NCBI GenBank assembly: GCA_964607675.1
Contig: CAZSLC010000008.1
Coordinates: forward strand, 9,745 to 73,744
DNA length: 64,000 bases
Reading direction: 5' to 3'
Origin: CAZSLC01 sp964607675
Lineage (GTDB): Bacteria > Bacteroidota > Bacteroidia > Bacteroidales > UBA932
Both the position numbers and the translations under genes were made by a program. Every line of letters starts with the position of its first letter. Position 1 is the stretch's first letter. The notes under the pieces were generated by a model. The model did not search any database and had not been told where the DNA came from. It saw only the letters and a list, made by a program, of their open reading frames with translations. This document shows, in pieces, positions 53,414 to 62,071 of this stretch.

Positions 53414-56233
53414 TTATGATTTAGATTTAGAGCATTTGTCAATCAAATATAGGATTGATTTAAATTCTAATCCACTATGGTAAGAAAGTCCAATTTCACA
53501 AGTTCTGCTCGTTGCATACCCCGAATCAACCCCATATACTTGTTCTTTGATATGTCTCAATCCGTGAGCATTGAGCTCTGGAAGGATAAAACCTCTGTCA
53601 CCAGCAAAACCGCAGCAATTACTATCGATTGTAATCACCTCCTTTGCGCATTGCGTTGCGATATCGACGAGGATGTCGTTGACCTCTAATTTTTTTGCGG
53701 AGCAGACAGCGAAAATTGCAACTTTTTCATCTGTAGGGGTGATTTCCAAATTAGGTAACAGGTATTCCTTGGCAAATTCAGCAGGTTCATACAATTTGAG
53801 CCTATCATCCATATTGGAATGCATAGTATAAAGACATGGACTCATATCACATAATATTGGGTATTTACCATTTTCACTTATCTGGGTGAGAGCTGCCTCA
53901 AGTTCTTGAGAAGAGCGTTTTCCAGCCTCTATAAAACCCTTTGATGAAAATGCCATACCGCAGCACAATTTGTCCAAATTGTTAGGATATATGACCTCGT
54001 ACCCAGCTTTCTTCAAAAGCTTCTCAGTAAGTCTGGTGATCTCTAATTCCTTGCAGTACGACTTAGCAATTCCCATACTTCTTGTAATGCATGAGGGGAA
54101 ATAGACCACCTTGTTCACTTCTTTAGAAGTATGTGATGTATGTATTCTATGGGCACCTTTAGGAAAATGCTCATTCCACTTCGGAATAGTGTTGAATGAG
54201 ACTTTTCGTATAAATGATGCGATGACGCCAAATGCCCTTTTGCCAAACAAAGTTCTGATGAAATACAATAAATTGAGCCCCCCCCTCATAAAAGAGGTGG
54301 TTCCAGCCATGTGTTTAGAAATAAACATTGCAACAGACCTACTTAATTTTGAGTTTTCTTCTTTTCGGAGCTCTTTAATCAGTTTACCAGTATCTACTTT
54401 TACTGGACATTTCAAAGCACAAAGACTATCAGTTGCGCAAGTGGCTAATCCTAAATACTTATATTTCTTTTTCATTTCAGCCAAAACATGTGGTTCTGAA
54501 TGGCTCAAACTCATTGATTTTATTGTTCTGTAGGCAGAGACCCTCTGCCTTGGGGAGAAGGATAACCCCTCGGCCACACAACTTCCCTCGCAGAAGCCGC
54601 ACTCCATGCATTTGTCGATTATTTCATTTGTGGGGGGATTGGGCTTTAGATTCTTAACATGAGCCAAAGGATCATCATTAATAATTGTTCCAGGATTGAA
54701 AATGGCGTTAGGATCAAAAATCTCCTTAATCTCCTTCATGATGGCGTAGGCCTCATCTCCCCACTCCTTACGAACATATGGGGCCATATTTCTCCCAGTA
54801 CCGTGCTCAGCCTTCAACGAACCATCATATCCTGCCACAACAAATTCTGCAATGTCATCCATGAATTTATTATATCTTTTCACTTCACTCTCGGTGCCAA
54901 AATCTTGATTAAACATAAAATGGAGATTTCCTTCGAGTGCATGACCGAATATCCCTGCATCACTATAGCCATTATCGTCGAATACTTTTCTTAATTTGAC
55001 TGTAGCATCGGCTAAATACTTAATAGGGAAGCAGATATCTTCAATAATTGCAGTTGTTCCACTCTTTCTCATCCCTGCCACCGTCGGCAGTGTCTCCTTC
55101 CTAATTTTCCAGAATGAGGCTTGTTCCTTCGGATCTTTTGTAAATATATAGGGAAAATCTGTTGGAATATCCTTTATGCTCTCAGAAATCCTCTTTATAT
55201 TGTCGTTTAAAGTGGTGTCGTCATCTGCCCGACTCTCCACGAGCAGGGCACATCTTCCCTCCCCAAGTGTTTGAAGAAACTGGGGGACACCTGGGGACTC
55301 TTCAACAGATCGAATGGCCATTCTATCCATCAATTCAACAGCTGAGACAGGCTGATTTTTCATTATCTGCACAGCCTTGCACGCCGTCTCAACCGATTCA
55401 TATATGATTAATGCTATTGCTTTATTTTTATGGTCGATAACAGTCTTAAAAGTTATATTTGAAATAAATGCTAAAGTGCCTTCTGACCCAATAATCAAGT
55501 GTTTAATAATATCAATTGGGTTTTGATAATCAATAAACGAATTGATGCCATAGCCTGTAGTGTTCTTGATTTGATATTTCTGTTTAATTTTTTCATACAG
55601 GGGAGCGTTGTTAGCGATTTTCTCGGAGATATTCTCAATTCTCTTAATTAAGTCTTTATGAGTCCTTAAAAAATCTGTTATTGATTTGTCGTCAGAAGTA
55701 TCCAGAACAGAACCATCAGCAAAAATTAAACGAATATCTTCAACAGTTCTATATGAATTTTCAACTATCCCACAACTCATTCCACTTGCATTATTAGCAG
55801 CTATCCCGCCAATCATGGCGGAGTCAATCGATGCAGGATCAGGACCAAATTTTCTCCCATAGGGGAGGAGAGAGAGATTTATCCTGCTTCCCCTTACTCC
55901 TGGTTGAGATTTAACCTTTGCACCATTTTCAAGGATCTCGAAAGAATTCCAACCATGGGATGTAATAACTAATACAGAGTCACTTATCGATTGCCCAGAC
56001 AGAGAAGTACCTGCAGCCCTGAAAGTAATGGGAATTTTCATCCTGTTAGCTGCAGAAACAATAGCTTTAACCTCTTGCTCGTTGCGGGCTTGTATGATAA
56101 GTTTTGGAGTTAATCTATAAAATGAAGCATCTGTACCATATGCAAGAGTCGTCAATGCATCATGAAAGATACGTTCCTTTGGAATCGAAGGGAGAAGAGT
56201 CTCATAAAATTTTTTGTAAAGGCCACTAATCAT
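53414..56233 (-). CDS. Large FAD/Fe-S oxidoreductase (GlcD-type D-lactate dehydrogenase-like)
   Basis: 939 residues from the ATG at 56233. An FAD-binding PCMH domain (FRAAGTSLSGQ, GGIAANNASGM), the FAD oxidase C domain (GHALEGNLHFMF, EHGTGRNMAPYV), two 4Fe-4S motifs in the middle (CMECGFCEGSC; CATDSLCALKCPV) and two CCG domains (CCGMAFSSKG, CCGFAGDRGF) follow in order. It probably oxidises D-lactate or another 2-hydroxy acid and feeds electrons to the quinone pool. Eight consecutive G in the coding strand (54278-54285) encode R-G-G. Confidence 0.9.
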   Translation of the reverse strand: MISGLYKKFYETLLPSIPKERIFHDALTTLAYGTDASFYRLTPKLIIQARNEQEVKAIVSAANRMKIPITFRAAGTSLSGQSISDSVLVITSHGWNSFEILENGAKVKSQPGVRGSRINLSLLPYGRKFGPDPASIDSAMIGGIAANNASGMSCGIVENSYRTVEDIRLIFADGSVLDTSDDKSITDFLRTHKDLIKRIENISEKIANNAPLYEKIKQKYQIKNTTGYGINSFIDYQNPIDIIKHLIIGSEGTLAFISNITFKTVIDHKNKAIALIIYESVETACKAVQIMKNQPVSAVELMDRMAIRSVEESPGVPQFLQTLGEGRCALLVESRADDDTTLNDNIKRISESIKDIPTDFPYIFTKDPKEQASFWKIRKETLPTVAGMRKSGTTAIIEDICFPIKYLADATVKLRKVFDDNGYSDAGIFGHALEGNLHFMFNQDFGTESEVKRYNKFMDDIAEFVVAGYDGSLKAEHGTGRNMAPYVRKEWGDEAYAIMKEIKEIFDPNAIFNPGTIINDDPLAHVKNLKPNPPTNEIIDKCMECGFCEGSCVAEGLSFSPRQRVSAYRTIKSMSLSHSEPHVLAEMKKKYKYLGLATCATDSLCALKCPVKVDTGKLIKELRKEENSKLSRSVAMFISKHMAGTTSFMRGGLNLLYFIRTLFGKRAFGVIASFIRKVSFNTIPKWNEHFPKGAHRIHTSHTSKEVNKVVYFPSCITRSMGIAKSYCKELEITRLTEKLLKKAGYEVIYPNNLDKLCCGMAFSSKGFIEAGKRSSQELEAALTQISENGKYPILCDMSPCLYTMHSNMDDRLKLYEPAEFAKEYLLPNLEITPTDEKVAIFAVCSAKKLEVNDILVDIATQCAKEVITIDSNCCGFAGDRGFILPELNAHGLRHIKEQVYGVDSGYATSRTCEIGLSYHSGLEFKSILYLIDKCSKSKS

Positions 56234-56240
56234 GTATAAA

Positions 56241-57794
56241 CTATTTATATAAATCTTCAATTAATTCTTTCAAGACAATGGGGGAAATCTCTTTTGCAAT
56301 GATGGTTTTTTCTTTATCAAGTAAATAGATTGAAGGTACTACTGATAGATTGTATTTGTCATACATTCCAGAAGTGCCATTTTTATCCCAAAAGTTGAGC
56401 CAGTTATATTTATTCTTAGATATATACTTTTTCATCGCCCTTTTATCTTTCCCTGTGTATATAGCAATGACATTGAGTCCCTTTGGCGAATACTTTTTAA
56501 ACAGGTCAAAAATATCTGCGGCACTTGCCTCGCATACGGGACAACTCATATTGTAAAAAAAGAGTACAGTATGATTGCCAGTAGTCTCATATATGGTACG
56601 GGGCTTATTTGACAAGTCTGTCAACGACAAATCAGTAATTTTCTCACCTAATCTGTTCTGATAGTAAAATAGGACAGATCTATATGTTTGGGTCACTAAC
56701 GAATCATTTTCCCACATTTGAGGCATTGATGATATATATTTATATCCAATATATGCAGCTCCATCTTGTAACTGAATATTACCTTTTTTCTTTAAAAACT
56801 GATATAAATCCATAAATATCTCTCTGAAGAGGGTAGGGTTATTCTTTGTTTTCTCGTAGAAGGAATCAATGGTGGATGTAATCAACGTGGAGTCAACCCT
56901 CTCAGTAGAGTCATCAGGGAGAATAGAATCGAATAACTTTTTGAAAAATATTTGGTTTTCTGTAGGTTTATTATATTGCCAATCAAGTACTTGTGCTAAA
57001 GCAGCGGCATTTAATCCCCTTCCAACTATTACATTGTTTTTATCAATTAGCAATAGTTGAGGAGTAGATAATACACCATATAATATGGGGAAATTCGAAT
57101 TGCGCTCAGGATCCCATAAATCAAATTCGGAGATTGTAGCTGGTAACTGATAATCTCTCTTTAGATTACTTACGTAATTAACCCATTTTTCCCTATTACT
57201 TTGTGTATATACACGGATAATTGAGATATCCTTATACTTACACTCTTTAAGAAAATTCATCAAGGCAGGAATCTCATCTTTGCAAACACTACACTCATCG
57301 TCATAAAAAAGTAAAATTTTGTAATTTGATTTGATGTTTGATGTGGAAATAGAATTGCCATCAATACTTTCAATATTCAAATCAGGGGCAACTTTGCCAA
57401 TCAAAGAACTCTTATTGTATTCAACGAATACCTTTAATAAAGGTAATGTCTCATCGTTTGGCCATTTTAGCTTTTTATTAATAAAGTAATTTTCAGCAAC
57501 ATAAATAGCTAACTCATCATCTCCCATTACATTTGAAGTGTAGTAATAATCAAAAATATACGAAGCAATAAAAGTCATTTGTGCACTATCCTTCCCTGTC
57601 TTAATGATAAAATCTATTTTAGGCTTGATGTTAGAGACCTCTTGGTCATTAAAAGAAGAGAGTAATATTTTAATCTCTTCCTCAGAAAAGCCTTTTTTAT
57701 CTTTATCCACTTTTTCTTGTGAAAAAAGAGAAAAAGAGGCAACAATACAAAAGAACATTACTGCTATGAAATGAAAGCTATATTTATTTTTCAT
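56241..57794 (-). CDS. Double thioredoxin-fold protein (TlpA/redoxin-like)
   Basis: 517 residues from the ATG at 57794 (57800 also possible), overlapping coaD by 11 bases. A signal peptide is followed by an N-terminal helical region and two thioredoxin-like domains, each with a CxxC: CSVC in DDECSVCKDE and CPVC in MSCPVCEAS. It is likely a periplasmic thiol oxidoreductase such as a DUF5106-type TlpA. A single protein with two active-site pairs is less usual. Confidence 0.82.
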   Translation of the reverse strand: MKNKYSFHFIAVMFFCIVASFSLFSQEKVDKDKKGFSEEEIKILLSSFNDQEVSNIKPKIDFIIKTGKDSAQMTFIASYIFDYYYTSNVMGDDELAIYVAENYFINKKLKWPNDETLPLLKVFVEYNKSSLIGKVAPDLNIESIDGNSISTSNIKSNYKILLFYDDECSVCKDEIPALMNFLKECKYKDISIIRVYTQSNREKWVNYVSNLKRDYQLPATISEFDLWDPERNSNFPILYGVLSTPQLLLIDKNNVIVGRGLNAAALAQVLDWQYNKPTENQIFFKKLFDSILPDDSTERVDSTLITSTIDSFYEKTKNNPTLFREIFMDLYQFLKKKGNIQLQDGAAYIGYKYISSMPQMWENDSLVTQTYRSVLFYYQNRLGEKITDLSLTDLSNKPRTIYETTGNHTVLFFYNMSCPVCEASAADIFDLFKKYSPKGLNVIAIYTGKDKRAMKKYISKNKYNWLNFWDKNGTSGMYDKYNLSVVPSIYLLDKEKTIIAKEISPIVLKELIEDLYK

Positions 57795-58275
57795 CATCAA
57801 TATAATTTTTTATAGTAATATTTATTGGTAAAAATTTGGATGCATCACCACCATTGACAATTACATCCCGGACAACAGTTGAAGAGATAAAAGAGTACTC
57901 TTGTGAGGCTGGTATGAAGATTGTACTTATTGATGGGTTCATTTTCCTATTTGCTTGTGCAACAACGGATTCAAATTCAAAATCAGTAGTAGTGCGCAGT
58001 CCTCTTATTATGAATTTTGAATTTACAGATTTGCAAAGATCAATAGTTAGACCCGTAAATGAGCGAACCTCTATGTCTGCCCCCTTATCTTTTAGATTCT
58101 TTATTGAATCTTGAATTATTTTTACTCTAGTTTCTGGAGAGAGAAAGCCTTGTTTTGTGTGATTGTACCCAACAGCTATTATTATTTTATCAAATAATTC
58201 CAGTGCTGATGATAAAACATCTAAATGGCCAAGGGTAAATGGATCAAAGGAGCCAGGAAATACCGCTATTTTCAT
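57784..58275 (-). CDS. coaD: Phosphopantetheine adenylyltransferase
   Basis: 163 residues. PGSFDPFTLGHLDVL holds the T/HxGH nucleotidyltransferase signature, and ISSTVVRD is the second conserved motif. It makes dephospho-CoA from 4'-phosphopantetheine and ATP. It has its own -7 box and overlaps the downstream thioredoxin-like gene. Confidence 0.97.
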   Translation of the reverse strand: MKIAVFPGSFDPFTLGHLDVLSSALELFDKIIIAVGYNHTKQGFLSPETRVKIIQDSIKNLKDKGADIEVRSFTGLTIDLCKSVNSKFIIRGLRTTTDFEFESVVAQANRKMNPSISTIFIPASQEYSFISSTVVRDVIVNGGDASKFLPINITIKNYIDDEK

Positions 58276-58301
58276 ATACCTATCTTAATACAAATATCTT
58301 G

Positions 58302-58309
58302 CAAATGTA
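58302..58309 (-). promoter_or_regulatory. coaD -7 box (TACATTTG)
   Basis: Minus-strand TACATTTG fits TAnnTTTG, 26 bases upstream of the coaD ATG, in the 58-base gap after ung. Confidence 0.6.
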
Positions 58310-58333
58310 AAACAAATATTGCTGATAACGATA

Positions 58334-58996
58334 TTACCAAATAATTTCTTTTCTCCCTAAATTGTGAAGAATTTCATTAGTTTTAGAAAAATGTTTGCAG
58401 CCAAAGAACCCTCCCCTAGCAAGGGGTGATGGGTGAGGGGCTTCTAGTATAAAGTGTTTTTTGGAGTCGATAAGTTCCTTTTTACCTCTTGCATAATTGC
58501 CCCATAGGAGGAATACGACACCTTCCCTTCTATCAGATATTGCCTTTATAACGGCGTCGGTAAATATTTTCCACCCTATTTCACTATGGGAAGCGGCCTC
58601 TGATGCCCTTACAGTTAGTATTGCGTTAAGGAGGAAAACACCCTGTTCAGCCCAACTTCTCAGTGATCCATTTGTGATAGATTCTTTACCTGTGTCGGAA
58701 TAAATCTCTTTATAAATATTTTTAAGTGAAGGTGGAATAGAAATCCCTATTGGAACAGAAAAAGATAATCCCTCAGCTTGTCCAGGACCATGATATGGAT
58801 CCTGCCCTATAATAACAACATTGACTTTGTCAAAAGGGGTTAAGTCAAAAGCGTTAAAAATCAAATTACCAGGGGGAAATATTTTATTTCCTTTTTGTTT
58901 TTCTTCATGAAGATACCTTACTAAATTGATAAAATACGGTTTATCAAATTCTTGTTGTAGAAGCGGTTTCCAAGTGTTGTTTATCTTCACATCCAT
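58334..58996 (-). CDS. ung: Uracil-DNA glycosylase
   Basis: 220 residues. The catalytic water-activating Asp is D66 in GQDPYHGPGQAEGLSFSV, and HPSPLA is the C-terminal active-site loop. It removes uracil from DNA. It starts 9 bases after the lon stop and is probably cotranscribed with it. Confidence 0.97.
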   Translation of the reverse strand: MDVKINNTWKPLLQQEFDKPYFINLVRYLHEEKQKGNKIFPPGNLIFNAFDLTPFDKVNVVIIGQDPYHGPGQAEGLSFSVPIGISIPPSLKNIYKEIYSDTGKESITNGSLRSWAEQGVFLLNAILTVRASEAASHSEIGWKIFTDAVIKAISDRREGVVFLLWGNYARGKKELIDSKKHFILEAPHPSPLARGGFFGCKHFSKTNEILHNLGRKEIIW

Positions 58997-59005
58997 TTTA
59001 TAAAA

Positions 59006-61408
59006 TTAAAATATAAAACTTAGGACATCTTTTATATTCTTAACATAAATAAAAGTGAGACCCTTAATATATTTTTCATTTATATCCTTAATATCTTTTT
59101 CGTTCTCTTGAGAGATTAATATAGTATTTATACCAGCTCTTTTAGCTGCCAGTATTTTTTCCTTTATTCCACCAACAGGGAGCACCCTTCCTCGCAAAGT
59201 CATTTCGCCAGTCATTGCAATGCCACTTTTAACCATCTCTCCCATATACGCAGAGGCCATTGCACTTACCATTGTGATGCCAGCAGAGGGACCATCCTTT
59301 GGTATGGCGCCTTCTGGAACATGGACGTGAATATCCTTTTCAGCAAATTGTTCAGGTGTTAAATGGAGCAGATCTGTGTGGGCTTTAAGATATTGGTAGG
59401 CAATTGTTGCTGACTCCTTCATTACCTCTCCCAAATTTCCAGTTGTGGTCAAAATACCTTTTCCTGAACTCAAACTACATTCGATAAATAAAATTTCTCC
59501 TCCGTTTTCAGTCCAAGCTAATCCTGTCACAACACCAGGAGCCTCGTTTCCCTTCTGTATATCGTGCTGATTAGTAGCAATTCCTAAAAACTCCTGAACC
59601 ATCTGTGGGGTCATAGAAATGGACGTCTCATCTCCAACTGCTATTTTCTTTGCAGTTATCCTCGCTATTTTGGCAATTTGTTTATCTAAACCTCTCACTC
59701 CTGACTCTCTTGTGTATTCGTCTATAATTTTGCGAATAGACAGTTTATTGATTTTAAGTTGATTCTTTTTCAACCCATGAGCTTCCAATTGTTTCGGAAT
59801 TAAGTATCCTTGGGCAATCATCTCTTTTTCTTCAGCAAGATAACCATTGACTGGTATCATCTCCATTCTGTCCTTCAATGCGGGATGGATAGTACTTATA
59901 TTATTAGCTGTGGTAATGAATAAAACCTTAGAGAGATCATAATCAATATCCAAATAATTATCGTGAAAAGAGTTATTTTGTTCTGGATCAAGAACTTCTA
60001 AAAGTGCGTATGCTGGATCTCCTTTGAAATCTTGGCTAATTTTATCAATCTCGTCCAGTACAATCACGGGATTTGAGCTACCTGATTTCTTAATGCTTTG
60101 TATAATTCTTCCAGCCATTGCTCCAATATAAGTTCTACGATGCCCGCGTATCTCCGATTCGTCGTGGAGCCCACCTAAAGATATCCTAACATATTTGCGA
60201 CCTAATGAGTTGGCGATTGATTTACCTAATGATGTTTTCCCAACACCTGGAGGACCGTATAGACATAAAATAGGTGATTTCATATCTCCTTTCAATTGAA
60301 GGACAGCGAGGTATTCGATGATCCTTTCCTTGACATTTTCCAACCCATAATGATCTTTGTCAAGAATTTTTTGAGCCCTTTTGAGGTTATGAACATCTTT
60401 AGTAGTGTGATTCCATGGAAGTTCAACTATGAATTTTACATACTGATATTGTATATTGTAATCGGGTGAATTGGGATTTGTCCTTTCAAGTTTTTTTAGC
60501 TCCGACTCGAACGCCTTTGCAACATGCTCAGGCCACTCTTTTTTCGCAGCTAAATCCCTTAATTCGTTATAATCCTCTGTGTCGGAGTTCATTCCCAACT
60601 CCTCTTGAATCGTTCTAAGTTGATTGTTAAGGTAATATTCTCTTTGTTGTTGATCCATCTCAAGACGCACCTTTTGTTGGATATCATCTTTCAATTTAAG
60701 AATGTCGATTTGTCTGTTGAGAATTTCCATTAACTTAAACGCCCTAATTTTAATATGATTCTCCTTTAGTAGCACCATCTTTTCATTAGGATCATCAAGC
60801 TCTATACTTGATGCGATAAAATTCACTAAAAATTCATTGCCCTCTACATTTTTAATCGCAAATGAAGCCTCTTGAGGGAGATGAGGTGACAATTTTATAA
60901 TTTGAAGGGCTAAATCCTTAATGCTGGAAGTTATAGGCCCAATTTCCTCTTCCTCTTTTTTAGTAATTATCTCCTGAAGATAATTGACAGAAGCATATAA
61001 ATATGGGGATGAGGCTGTCTGTTCAACAACTTTAAACCTTTTTACCCCTTGAAGTATGGCTGTAATAGTCCCATCAGGCATTTCAATAATTTTAAGGATT
61101 CTCCCTAATGTCCCAACATTATATAGGTCTATCATCTGTGGATCCTCTTCTGAAGGATCTAATTGAGAAACAGCCCCAAGTAATTTTGAATTCTTATATA
61201 CATCTTTTACTAAATTTATAGATTTTTCCCTTCCAACAGTAATTGGAATTACAGTTGATGGGAAAAGAACTGCATTTCTTAAGGCAAGTATTGGCAAAAT
61301 ATCGGGTAATTCGCTATCATTTAGTTTCTGTACAGATTCAACACTCACTACTGGAAGAATGTTTACATCTCCTATACTTGTGTCAAAAAGTGATTTATTT
61401 TTTTTCAT
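59006..61408 (-). CDS. lon: ATP-dependent protease Lon
   Basis: 800 residues. An N-terminal LON substrate domain is followed by an AAA+ domain with Walker A GPPGVGKT (385-392) and a C-terminal protease domain with catalytic S708 (PKDGPSAG) and K751 (GGIKEK). It degrades damaged or regulatory proteins. No clear TAnnTTTG is found before it; two direct copies of ATGTCA and a CTGAT-ATA-ATCAG palindrome lie in the 183-base gap to the HU gene. Confidence 0.97.
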   Translation of the reverse strand: MKKNKSLFDTSIGDVNILPVVSVESVQKLNDSELPDILPILALRNAVLFPSTVIPITVGREKSINLVKDVYKNSKLLGAVSQLDPSEEDPQMIDLYNVGTLGRILKIIEMPDGTITAILQGVKRFKVVEQTASSPYLYASVNYLQEIITKKEEEEIGPITSSIKDLALQIIKLSPHLPQEASFAIKNVEGNEFLVNFIASSIELDDPNEKMVLLKENHIKIRAFKLMEILNRQIDILKLKDDIQQKVRLEMDQQQREYYLNNQLRTIQEELGMNSDTEDYNELRDLAAKKEWPEHVAKAFESELKKLERTNPNSPDYNIQYQYVKFIVELPWNHTTKDVHNLKRAQKILDKDHYGLENVKERIIEYLAVLQLKGDMKSPILCLYGPPGVGKTSLGKSIANSLGRKYVRISLGGLHDESEIRGHRRTYIGAMAGRIIQSIKKSGSSNPVIVLDEIDKISQDFKGDPAYALLEVLDPEQNNSFHDNYLDIDYDLSKVLFITTANNISTIHPALKDRMEMIPVNGYLAEEKEMIAQGYLIPKQLEAHGLKKNQLKINKLSIRKIIDEYTRESGVRGLDKQIAKIARITAKKIAVGDETSISMTPQMVQEFLGIATNQHDIQKGNEAPGVVTGLAWTENGGEILFIECSLSSGKGILTTTGNLGEVMKESATIAYQYLKAHTDLLHLTPEQFAEKDIHVHVPEGAIPKDGPSAGITMVSAMASAYMGEMVKSGIAMTGEMTLRGRVLPVGGIKEKILAAKRAGINTILISQENEKDIKDINEKYIKGLTFIYVKNIKDVLSFIF

Positions 61409-61440
61409 CGTATGTCAATATGTCAGTATAAATAATATTT

Positions 61441-61453
61441 CTGATATAATCAG
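61441..61453. repeat. Small palindrome upstream of lon
   Basis: CTGAT and ATCAG separated by ATA. It sits about 33 bases upstream of the lon start and could be a regulator site; no regulator is identified. Confidence 0.3.
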
Positions 61454-61515
61454 ATTTTGAAACAAGTATTGTCAATCATTATGCCAAACTATTTTTCTAA
61501 AAAATAGCATTACTT

Positions 61516-61546
61516 TTTGTAAATTAAAAAAATAACAATACTTTTG
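61516..61546 (+). promoter_or_regulatory. HU gene promoter (TTTG-N19-TACTTTTG)
   Basis: -33 box TTTG (61516-61519), 19-base spacer and -7 box TACTTTTG (61539-61546), about 45 bases before the HU ATG: a full match to the Bacteroidota consensus. Confidence 0.75.
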
Positions 61547-61591
61547 TCCCCCAATATTGAATAGAATCATTTAATTAATAAATATAGTATC

Positions 61592-61876
61592 ATGACTAAA
61601 GCTGATATCGTTAATGAAGTTGCCAAAGCAACTGGAATGGAAAAAATTGCAGTTCAGAATGTGATTGAAGCATTTATGGACAATGTTAAGGATTCCCTAT
61701 CAAAGGATAACAATGTTTATCTACGTGGATTCGGGAGTTTCATTGTTAAAAAACGTGCTCAAAAAACTGCAAGAAATATTTCTAAGAATAAAACAATTGT
61801 TATCCCAGCACATAATATTCCTTCATTTAAACCTGCAAAGGTCTTTATGAATAAAGTAAAAAATAACGTAAAATAA
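61592..61876 (+). CDS. HU-family DNA-binding protein
   Basis: 94 residues with the HU/IHF layout: two N-terminal helices (MTKADIVNEVAKATGM, VQNVIEAFMDNVKDSL), the GFGSF turn and the beta-arm region rich in K/R (QKTARNISKNKTIVIPAHNIPSFKPA). It bends and compacts DNA. It is followed after 6 bases by a 29-codon gene and then RNase G, an order often seen in Bacteroidota. Confidence 0.95.
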   Translation: MTKADIVNEVAKATGMEKIAVQNVIEAFMDNVKDSLSKDNNVYLRGFGSFIVKKRAQKTARNISKNKTIVIPAHNIPSFKPAKVFMNKVKNNVK

Positions 61877-61882
61877 TTTGCT

Positions 61883-61972
61883 ATGCCAAGCGGAAAGAAA
61901 AGAAAGAGACATAAGATGTCAACACACAAACGTAAAAAACGTTTGCGTAAAAATAGACATAAGAAGAAATAG
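61883..61972 (+). CDS. 29-residue basic protein, AURKAIP1/COX24-like (bS22-like ribosomal protein)
   Basis: Short gene with ATG at 61883 and TAG at 61970-61972, 6 bases after HU. Product: MPSGKKRKRHKM followed by STHKRKKRLRKNRHKKK; 18 of 29 residues are K or R and four are H. This K/R-rich pattern with KRxKM and H-K-R-x-K is that of the AURKAIP1/COX24 family (mitochondrial mS38; bS22 in mycobacterial ribosomes). A role in the small ribosomal subunit is inferred from that family. Confidence 0.75.
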   Translation: MPSGKKRKRHKMSTHKRKKRLRKNRHKKK

Positions 61973-61979
61973 TGATAAA

Positions 61980-62003
61980 CCAATATTTTAATTTTAATAT
62001 TGG
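61980..62003 (+). terminator. AT-rich hairpin downstream of the HU unit
   Basis: A perfect 8-bp stem CCAATATT/AATATTGG with an 8-base loop, directly after the 29-codon gene. No T-run follows; it may protect the mRNA end. Confidence 0.4.
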
Positions 62004-62014
62004 TAGATATTTTC

Positions 62015-62059
62015 AATCTAAAGTTGATTCTTTTGAGCCAGCTTTAGATTTTTGTTTTT
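62015..62059 (+). terminator. Terminator between the HU unit and rng
   Basis: Stem AATCTAAAG (62015-62023) with CTTTAGATT (62042-62050), extendable by three pairs, followed by TTTGTTTTT. rng starts only 13 bases later, so some read-through or a promoter inside (TAGATTTT at 62045-62052 is one base off TAnnTTTG) is needed. Confidence 0.6.
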
Positions 62060-62071
62060 AAATCAGAATGA

